From the NCBI GenBank assembly GCA_031265715.1, contig JAISCG010000014.1, positions 1 to 6,092 of the forward strand: a stretch of 6,092 nucleotides of DNA, given 5' to 3'. Made by a program: the position numbers and the translations under genes. This stretch comes from Holosporaceae bacterium. Lineage in GTDB: Bacteria; Pseudomonadota; Alphaproteobacteria; UBA3830. The stretch's first letter is position 1; every line of letters starts with the position of its first letter. The notes under the pieces were generated by a model that saw only the letters and a list, made by a program, of their open reading frames with translations, ran no database searches and was not told where the DNA came from. Shown here one piece after another: positions 1 to 4,913 of this stretch.

Positions 1-1599
1 ATTATCGCTTATCCCGAAATTAAATTTCGATTTCAGCGAGAAATTTATCGGCTTCACCGACTTGCACACAAAACTTGCAACCGCCATTCCGATAAAATTA
101 ATCACGGAAAAAGCGAATACGGCCGATCCGTCTTCGGAATATAAAAATGCAAAAACATCATTCCAGATAACGTCGTTGTAGGCGGCGTAGTAAAAAAACA
201 CCCCGGAAAAAATTGCAAAGAAAACAGAAACATAGAGGGGGAAAATTATAAATTTTTCGTTTTCGCTGAGGTAGGCCAAACCGGTTTCCGTCAGTTTAAT
301 TTCACCGTGAAATATTACATAAACCATCCGAAAGTAATATATGCTTGCGAGCACGGATGTGATTACAATCAAAATTACGGCAGTGTAATAAACTGGTAAA
401 TTGCTGCCGATAATTTCGTTCAACAGGACTTTTTTCGCATAATACGCCGGCAACAAAGGTATATTTATCAAAGAGATAACAGTAAAAATAAATGCGATGT
501 AAGTTTTGGGAAGCAGTTCGAACAGTCCGCCCATGCTTTTTATGTCCTGTTCTCCGGAGAGCGCGTGAACCACCGATCCCATGGCGAAAATCAACGCCGC
601 TTTCGAAAATGCGTGCGACACAAATAAAATTTCCGCGGCGCCGTAGGCGGAAAAACCGCAGGCCGTTATCATCAAAGCGACCTGCGAACAGGTCGAGCAA
701 CTGAACATTTCTTCGATATCTGCGGCAAAAATTGCTTTTATCGAATAAACGGTTGTGCAAAGGATTCCGATCCACACGATAATATTTTGAATTGACTCGC
801 TGCATTCAAACAGATTTTGTAACCGTATGATTACGATAATTCCGGCTGTCAGCAAAGCGGACGAATGAATCAGCGCCGCGGCCGGCGTCGGCGCGCGCAT
901 CGTACTTTTCAGCCAGGAGATCGATCCGATTTGAGCCGATTTTATAAAAACGGACGTCAGCATAATCAGCGAAATTATCTCCAATTTTTTCAGCTGCACG
1001 TCATTGCCCGCAAAAATTTTATTTATTTCACTGAAATTAAAACTTCCGAACACCGAAAAAATCATGACGGTCGCAATGATAAATCCGATATCTCCGATTT
1101 TATGCGTTGCGATTAATTTGAATGCGGCTTTCATCGAAGAATCCCGATTGCCGAACGCCGTTAAAAAGTAGGAAATGATTGTCAGGGCTTCCCAAAAAAC
1201 AAACATCTGCAATAAATTTCCGGATGCTGAAAATAGAACCGTTACCAGGGATAATAAATTTATGCAGAACAAAAAGTCGTCAAGATTTTTTTTTACGTAT
1301 CCGACGGAGTAGAAATTTGCGATCGCCGTCAGCGTGCACACAACCCAGGCCGACACAATGCTGAGAGAATCGGACACCAGCCCGAATTCGCAGCGGTTGA
1401 TTCCTAAAAAATCGTAAATGTGCGAATACGTTGAAATCGGAGCGGACAGCTGCCGGATTAAAATCCACGCGGAAACAATCGCGGTCAACGCAGACGAAAA
1501 AACCGTTAAATATTTCAGGCCGTTGTTTTCGGCTTTTTTTTGATACACAAAATTTACTGCTAAAACAAACAGTTGCGACCAAACTATGTATTCCGTCAT
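1..1599 (-). CDS. nuoL: NuoL-family proton-conducting membrane subunit (C-terminus cut by window)
   Basis: This is a 533-codon open frame from ATG at 1599 to the window edge with no stop, so the C-terminus is missing (E. coli NuoL is about 613 residues). The start follows GGAG (1606-1609) by six bases. The protein is very hydrophobic, with about 14-15 likely membrane helices. Family marks in order: FWEALTIISYF (residues 135-145), HKIGDIGF (166-173), IKSAQIGSISWL (219-230), APTPAAALIHSS (236-247), ADIEEMF (293-299), SHAFSKAAL (328-336), GEQDIKSMGGL (349-359), YYAKK (386-390) and YFRMVYVIFHG (422-432); the last is typical of NuoL rather than NuoM or NuoN. Equivalents of the proton-path residues are E137, D170, K220, H245, K333 and K389. 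Such proteins move protons or cations in complex I or in Mrp/Dab-type complexes. Several conserved positions have changed and no nuoK lies upstream, so a divergent paralogue is as likely as the true complex I subunit. The symbol is given by family only. Confidence 0.85.
   Translation of the reverse strand, partial: MTEYIVWSQLFVLAVNFVYQKKAENNGLKYLTVFSSALTAIVSAWILIRQLSAPISTYSHIYDFLGINRCEFGLVSDSLSIVSAWVVCTLTAIANFYSVGYVKKNLDDFLFCINLLSLVTVLFSASGNLLQMFVFWEALTIISYFLTAFGNRDSSMKAAFKLIATHKIGDIGFIIATVMIFSVFGSFNFSEINKIFAGNDVQLKKLEIISLIMLTSVFIKSAQIGSISWLKSTMRAPTPAAALIHSSALLTAGIIVIIRLQNLFECSESIQNIIVWIGILCTTVYSIKAIFAADIEEMFSCSTCSQVALMITACGFSAYGAAEILFVSHAFSKAALIFAMGSVVHALSGEQDIKSMGGLFELLPKTYIAFIFTVISLINIPLLPAYYAKKVLLNEIIGSNLPVYYTAVILIVITSVLASIYYFRMVYVIFHGEIKLTETGLAYLSENEKFIIFPLYVSVFFAIFSGVFFYYAAYNDVIWNDVFAFLYSEDGSAVFAFSVINFIGMAVASFVCKSVKPINFSLKSKFNFGISDN
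1466..1505. repeat. Direct repeat, copy A (inside NuoL-like gene)
   Basis: This 40-base segment matches 1655-1694 at 34 of 40 positions without gaps. Five of the six differences are transitions. It encodes residues 32-44 of the NuoL-like protein, within the second predicted membrane helix. Confidence 0.75.
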
Positions 1600-1654
1600 T
1601 TAACGCTCCGGTTATCGGTGCCAATGTACCAAAATTCGACGAAAAACTCTATTG

Positions 1655-1694
1655 CAAGCGGAAATAATTGCAGCCAACGCAAACGAAAAAACCG
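1655..1694. repeat. Direct repeat, copy B (decayed NuoL-like segment in spacer)
   Basis: This is the upstream partner of 1466-1505, displaced by 189 bases, which is exactly 63 codons. Read on the minus strand in the NuoL-like frame it gives VFSFALAAIISA, against VFSSALTAIVSA in the gene. The frame has a TAA before the segment and another after it and no start codon, so it is not expressed as a protein. It looks like the remnant of a duplicated or deleted NuoL-family copy. Similarity may continue weakly and with gaps to about 1726, but that part is not secure. Confidence 0.7.
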
Positions 1695-1722
1695 GTGTCC
1701 ACGGTTAATTGTGAGAACCGTG
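1690..1722 (-). terminator. Possible terminator or attenuator hairpins after tilS
   Basis: A 7-bp perfect inverted repeat, CACGGTT with AACCGTG and a 9-base loop, spans 1700-1722, starting 14 bases after the tilS stop. On the minus strand a second, mutually exclusive hairpin (AACCG/CGGTT, 7-base loop, 1690-1706) is followed directly by T residues (1689-1686). Read on the plus strand, the 7-bp hairpin is followed by TTTT (1723-1726). Either could end or attenuate transcription between tilS and the NuoL-like gene. The stems are short, so this is tentative. Confidence 0.35.
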
Positions 1723-1736
1723 TTTTAACGAAACCT

Positions 1737-2807
1737 TCAAATTATCGACGCCTCGTCAGACAATTCACTTTCCTTGATCTCTGTATAACTACATAAAAAC
1801 ACGTCAAACAAATTTATGTAATCGAAGTATTCGATAGTTTGGCAGTTTTTGCGATTTTCTCTCAGCACAAAAATTTTGTCCTTTTTAACCTTCAGCAGAC
1901 ATCGTCCGATCGTGTTGAGTTTTTTGCACAATATTTTATCGCAGATATCTTCCGTCAGTGTGACTGTGTACTTTTTTCCGCCGACACTTCTTATTACGCG
2001 TTTTAAAATTTCCGCCCGTACATTTTTTTCTTCACTATCTAATTGTTTTCTTTCTATAATTACCTGCTCCTCCGACGAGAAATTACAGAAATTTTTCAAA
2101 AAATTCACGGCGGCGGTTTCGATTTCATTTCGTCTTTTTCCGAGGCGTTTAATTTCATCTGAAATATCAGCGAGTTTCTGGGGATCGCGGGTTTTTAATT
2201 TTTTTCGACACGCAACGCGCAAAAAAAATTCCAGATCGTTCATCGGATCCGTTTTCCAGGAAATATTTCGATCTCTCAAAAAATCTTCCAATTTGTTTTT
2301 TGTAAAATTCAGCAGAGGACGCACCAACTTTACCTGGCGAGTGAGAGAGCGTACCCGGCTCATGCACGCCAGTCCGATTTCCGAACTGCCGGAATTCTTT
2401 CGAATTTCAAATGTTTCCAGTTGATCATTCATGGTGTGACCGACCAACAAAAATTTTATTCCGTTGTTTTCGCAAAAATCCGAGATTAATTTATACCTCG
2501 CTTCCCGGGCAAGATTTTCGAGTTTACCCGGGACGACGTAATCATTTTCTCTGTTCCATTCAAGAATTGTGTGATCAACTCCGATTGATCTGCAAAAATT
2601 TCCCACGAATTGCGCTTCTTCGCCGGATTCTTTTCGCAATTTATGATCAACCGTTACACAATACACTTTCACGCTTTTTTTTCTCGCCCATTCCGCGGTC
2701 AAAACCAGAAGTGACATGCTGTCGGAACCTCCGGAAACCGCGACGCAAACGGACTCCGCGCAGGGATCGATAATTTCATCCGCTTCCGCGCAAAAAAAAT
2801 CGATCAT
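1737..2807 (-). CDS. tilS: tRNA(Ile)-lysidine synthase TilS
   Basis: TilS uses ATP to attach lysine to C34 of the CAU-anticodon tRNA(Ile), so that it reads AUA codons and is charged with isoleucine; it acts in the cytoplasm and is normally essential. The 356-residue protein shows the PP-loop ATP pyrophosphatase motif SGGSDSM (residues 25-31), TVDHKLR (52-58), GKLENLAREARY (94-105), GHTMNDQLET (123-132, standing for the usual HHxDDQxET), SGSSEIGLACM (139-149), VRPLL (162-166) and the DPMND..F.R..CR block (187-201). The N-terminal catalytic domain is clear. The part after about residue 215 is poorly conserved, and the total is shorter than E. coli TilS (about 430), so the C-terminal tRNA-binding region is reduced or very divergent. 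The start overlaps the cpoB stop as ATGA, with no Shine-Dalgarno sequence close by, suggesting translational coupling. Confidence 0.95.
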   Translation of the reverse strand: MIDFFCAEADEIIDPCAESVCVAVSGGSDSMSLLVLTAEWARKKSVKVYCVTVDHKLRKESGEEAQFVGNFCRSIGVDHTILEWNRENDYVVPGKLENLAREARYKLISDFCENNGIKFLLVGHTMNDQLETFEIRKNSGSSEIGLACMSRVRSLTRQVKLVRPLLNFTKNKLEDFLRDRNISWKTDPMNDLEFFLRVACRKKLKTRDPQKLADISDEIKRLGKRRNEIETAAVNFLKNFCNFSSEEQVIIERKQLDSEEKNVRAEILKRVIRSVGGKKYTVTLTEDICDKILCKKLNTIGRCLLKVKKDKIFVLRENRKNCQTIEYFDYINLFDVFLCSYTEIKESELSDEASII

Positions 2808-2818
2808 TTATTTTTTTT
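2792..2818 (-). repeat. 9-bp A/T inverted repeat around the cpoB/tilS junction
   Basis: On the minus strand the arms are A8T (2818-2810) and AT8 (2800-2792), a perfect 9-bp palindrome with a 9-base loop (2809-2801). The loop contains both the tilS ATG and the cpoB TGA. In mRNA this could form an all-A/U hairpin that displays the start codon. The stem is weak, so it may be a composition effect of the Lys and Phe codons on either side. Confidence 0.6.
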
Positions 2819-3400
2819 CAATTCCGCAGCGGCTTTTTGTGCAAACGGTCCCGGGTAATCTCCGGTTATTTTTTTCAAAGTTGATTTGTATTTATCTCTT
2901 TGATTTAATTGTTTAAAACACAGAGCCAATTTGTAGAGTGTTTCGGCAGATTTTGATCCGCTCGGATTTGTTTTAAATCCTTTCATATATTCTATTGCGG
3001 CGTTTTTATAATCTTTTTCAATAAAATAAGTGTTCCCTATGTAAAACATCATCATTCCGCAGTATATGTCTTCGGGTTTTCGTTTTATAAAAGCGCTCAG
3101 TAAATTGCGAGCTCCTTCGGTATCATTTTCCTCTATCATATCAAGTGCATTTTTTAAAATTTCTTCGGGAGTGGAGTTTTCGACGACACTTGCCTCTTTT
3201 TGATCGACTGCTTTTTCCCGGTTTTTTTCGAGTGATTCCTCCAGAAAAACCACTCTTTTTTGTAATTCGGCGACGGTTTTCTCCAAATGTTCAATGCGGC
3301 CGACCGATTCTCTAACCGAATCGGACAATTCTGCCACGTCACTGTTTTTTCCCGACGCCGCGCAGGTGACGAGCACCAAAAAAGCTGCTGCTTTCTTCAT
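2804..3400 (-). CDS. cpoB: Cell division coordinator CpoB / YbgF, periplasmic TPR protein
   Basis: CpoB works in the periplasm with the Tol-Pal system and links outer-membrane constriction to peptidoglycan synthesis at division. The 198-residue protein has a short signal peptide (two Lys, then a hydrophobic stretch at residues 4-15), a heptad-like coiled-coil segment (about 22-66), a charged linker, and TPR-like repeats over about 77-183, including FYIGNTYFIEKDYKNAAIEY (119-138). This is the YbgF layout. LVTC (10-13) resembles a lipobox, but Thr at -1 is unusual, so ordinary signal peptidase I cleavage near residues 15-17 is more likely. The ATG at 3400 is preferred over a GTG at 3436 because GGAG lies nine bases before it (3410-3413) and the signal peptide then starts correctly. 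It overlaps tilS by four bases and follows folD by 43. The usual upstream tol and pal genes are absent. Confidence 0.9.
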   Translation of the reverse strand: MKKAAAFLVLVTCAASGKNSDVAELSDSVRESVGRIEHLEKTVAELQKRVVFLEESLEKNREKAVDQKEASVVENSTPEEILKNALDMIEENDTEGARNLLSAFIKRKPEDIYCGMMMFYIGNTYFIEKDYKNAAIEYMKGFKTNPSGSKSAETLYKLALCFKQLNQRDKYKSTLKKITGDYPGPFAQKAAAELKKNK

Positions 3401-3443
3401 TATGATTTTCTCCAAAAATTTCTCTAAACTTATCACATTTTGA

Positions 3444-4304
3444 TTATAAATGACAAAGGCGCCGGGTTAAAATCAGCGCATTGTGCATAAGATATGCGAC
3501 GGTCATCGGTCCGACTCCGTTCGGCACCGGAGTGATGGCAGCGGCAATTTCTTTCACTTCGTCAAAATTCACATCTCCAACGATTTTTTTCGCTCCATCT
3601 TTTTCGATTCGATTAACTCCGACGTCGATAACCGTGGTGCCAGGCTTAACAAATTCTTTCCCCACAAACAACGGCCTACCGACGGCACTTATTAAAATGT
3701 CCGCCGTTCTGCATATCTCCGGCAGATTTTTTGAGCGCGAATGCAGCGTGGTAACGGTGCAATTTTCGTTCAGTAGCAGTTGCGCCAGCGGACGTCCGAC
3801 AATGAAAGATCGCCCGATGATCGCCGCGTGCAATCCTGAAATATCAGGGTGGACAGTGTTCAGCAGATGCAAAACTCCGAGAGGAGTGCAGGGAGAAACT
3901 TCCGAGTTACAGGAAAATAATTTTCCCAAATTAATCGTGGTCAGTCCGTCGACATCTTTTTCGGGATTCACCATATCGATAAATTTTCTGAAATTAAGAT
4001 GATCAGGCAGCGGAGATTGCAACAAAATCGCGTGCACTTTGCTGTCGTCGTTCAGCGAACGAATTAACTTTTCAAGTTCGATCTCTCCGGTATTTCTGTC
4101 AAGTTTGTAAATCGTTGACGAAATTCCGAGAGACGCCGCCAGCTTCTTTTTTTTGGAAACATAGACATCGCTCGCCGGGTCGTCTCCGACATTTATCAAA
4201 GCGATGTGCGGCTCCGTTCCCTGTTTTTGAATTTCCTCGGCTCTTAATTTAATCTGATCGCAGAATTTTTCGGCGATTTCTTTTCCGTTAATGATACGAC
4301 TCAT
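3444..4304 (-). CDS. folD: Bifunctional methylenetetrahydrofolate dehydrogenase / cyclohydrolase FolD
   Basis: FolD is a cytosolic enzyme that interconverts 5,10-methylene-, 5,10-methenyl- and 10-formyl-tetrahydrofolate with NADP(H), supplying one-carbon units for purines and for formylation of initiator Met-tRNA. The 286-residue length is normal. Active-site residues match E. coli FolD: Y48 and K52 (YVSKK), Q96 (LLQSPLP) and D119 (KDVDG). PCTPLGV (138-144), the nucleotide-binding GRSFIVGRP (164-172), VIDVGVNR (225-232) and TPVPNGVGPMT (258-268) follow in the normal order. Two signature positions differ from the common form: Ser for Leu in LLQSPLP, and Asn262 for the first Gly of PVPGGVGPMT. 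The start is secure because AAGGAG (4310-4315) lies five bases before the ATG. It follows yggT by 13 bases and precedes cpoB. Confidence 0.97.
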   Translation of the reverse strand: MSRIINGKEIAEKFCDQIKLRAEEIQKQGTEPHIALINVGDDPASDVYVSKKKKLAASLGISSTIYKLDRNTGEIELEKLIRSLNDDSKVHAILLQSPLPDHLNFRKFIDMVNPEKDVDGLTTINLGKLFSCNSEVSPCTPLGVLHLLNTVHPDISGLHAAIIGRSFIVGRPLAQLLLNENCTVTTLHSRSKNLPEICRTADILISAVGRPLFVGKEFVKPGTTVIDVGVNRIEKDGAKKIVGDVNFDEVKEIAAAITPVPNGVGPMTVAYLMHNALILTRRLCHL

Positions 4305-4317
4305 AAGTACTCCTTAA

Positions 4318-4620
4318 TCATAAAAAACGAATCAGTATGCGATCCGTCACTCTTTCAAAAAAAACCAAAAGCAGCATGAGCACGACCGGCGAAAAATCAA
4401 TCGCCCCCGCGGTTGTCGGAATTTTTCTACGAATCGGTTGCAACATAAGATTTGCCACCCGCGAAATCGAACTTATGAGCACATACAAAACCTGATTTCC
4501 TGAATTCAAAATGTTCGCAACCAAAAGCCACCCCAGAATGACATCGGCGACGACAACCACCAGAGCCAAACCAAGTATCCCTTTGAATAATAACAACAAC
4601 GGAACAAACAAAATATCCAT
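4318..4620 (-). CDS. yggT: YggT family integral membrane protein
   Basis: This 100-residue membrane protein has two long hydrophobic segments (about residues 6-36 and 76-89) separated by an amphipathic stretch. The family signature is clear: QPIRRKIP (61-68), then IDFSPVVLMLLL (74-85). YggT proteins lie in the inner membrane and have been tied to osmotic or ion stress and, in other lineages, to division or plastid nucleoid organisation; the molecular function is not settled. In Alphaproteobacteria yggT is often near folD, as here. The ATG at 4620 has GGAG five bases before it (4626-4629). A GTG one codon earlier (4623) is too close to that site. The start shares one base with the xseB stop, so translation is probably coupled. 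Confidence 0.9.
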   Translation of the reverse strand: MDILFVPLLLLFKGILGLALVVVVADVILGWLLVANILNSGNQVLYVLISSISRVANLMLQPIRRKIPTTAGAIDFSPVVLMLLLVFFERVTDRILIRFL

Positions 4621-4856
4621 CACAACTCCATTTCGCTTTGCTTAACAACTCCATCTTTACCGGAAGATATTTGATTAATTCTTAACTGCACCGATTCCAG
4701 CAAATTATCGCAGTGTTTTTTTAATGCGACGCCGCGCTCATAAAGATTTACGGATTCAATCAATGAAGCCTTTCCTTCCTCTAGAATTTTTACGATGCTT
4801 TCGAGCTCTTTTAGTGCCTGCTCGAACTCCATTTCTTTAATGTCTTCGTTCATCAT
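4620..4856 (-). CDS. xseB: Exodeoxyribonuclease VII small subunit XseB
   Basis: XseB is the small helical subunit of exonuclease VII; several copies bind the large subunit XseA, and the enzyme degrades single-stranded DNA from both ends into short oligonucleotides. The 78-residue protein has the usual size and pattern: FEQALKELESIV (11-22), ILEEGKASLIESVNLYERG (24-42), then a second helix with LKKHCDNLLESVQLRI (45-60). The start is one of two adjacent ATGs (4856 or 4853), about nine bases after GGAAAG; the frame stays open upstream to 4922, but that stretch lacks family similarity and would overlap cca. It is the first gene of the minus-strand operon. xseA is not in the window, as is common for this pair. 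Confidence 0.93.
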   Translation of the reverse strand: MMNEDIKEMEFEQALKELESIVKILEEGKASLIESVNLYERGVALKKHCDNLLESVQLRINQISSGKDGVVKQSEMEL

Positions 4857-4913
4857 GTTATTATTCTTTCCATAAATATAACACAGGATACATAAGTAAC
4901 GGACTTTAAAACA
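4857..4913. promoter_or_regulatory. Divergent xseB/cca intergenic promoter region
   Basis: This 57-base AT-rich spacer separates the divergent xseB and cca starts, so promoters for the whole minus-strand operon and for cca must lie in it or just inside the flanking genes. TATAAC (4877-4882) is the best plus-strand -10 candidate, but no good -35 precedes it. On the minus strand TTGTTT with TATCCT at 18 bases is weak. The position is inferred from gene orientation; exact promoter elements are not resolved. Confidence 0.5.

Larger units (their letters stand above)
1600..1736 (-). other. tilS to NuoL-like intergenic spacer
   Basis: This is the only sizeable gap between co-directional genes here. 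It holds a terminator-like inverted repeat just after tilS (1690-1722), a degenerate copy of a NuoL-like coding segment (1655-1694) and the ribosome binding site of the NuoL-like gene (1606-1609). I found no convincing -35/-10 pair for a separate promoter. The reading frame that continues upstream from the NuoL-like ATG is interrupted by two TAA codons, so the gene cannot be extended into this spacer. Confidence 0.7.

Noticed and set aside
302..805. Open frame of 167 codons on the minus strand in a different frame from the NuoL-like gene
   Set aside because: The overlapping NuoL-like frame carries the conserved family motifs throughout; this one is rich in Arg, Asn, Cys and Phe and matches nothing I recognise.
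1519..1541. GCCG/CGGC hairpin followed by eight T residues on the plus strand, resembling a terminator
   Set aside because: The stem is only 4 bp, it lies antisense inside the NuoL-like gene, and no plus-strand gene precedes it; the T-run encodes Lys codons on the other strand.
1650..1700. NuoL-like N-terminal extension through the in-frame spacer copy
   Set aside because: Two TAA codons lie in frame between the spacer copy and the ATG at 1599, and the copy has no start codon.
1849..2424. Open frame of 191 codons on the plus strand, antisense to tilS
   Set aside because: It lies wholly within the well-supported tilS gene and is rich in Ser, Arg and Phe, as expected of the complement of Lys/Glu-rich coding sequence; no family similarity was seen.
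3401..3436. Upstream GTG start (3436) that would lengthen CpoB by 12 residues
   Set aside because: It has no ribosome binding site and would bury the signal peptide behind a charged leader; ATG 3400 has GGAG at good spacing.
3481..4002. Open frame of 173 codons on the plus strand, antisense to folD
   Set aside because: It is the reverse complement of folD signature motifs and has no recognisable domain; a shadow frame.
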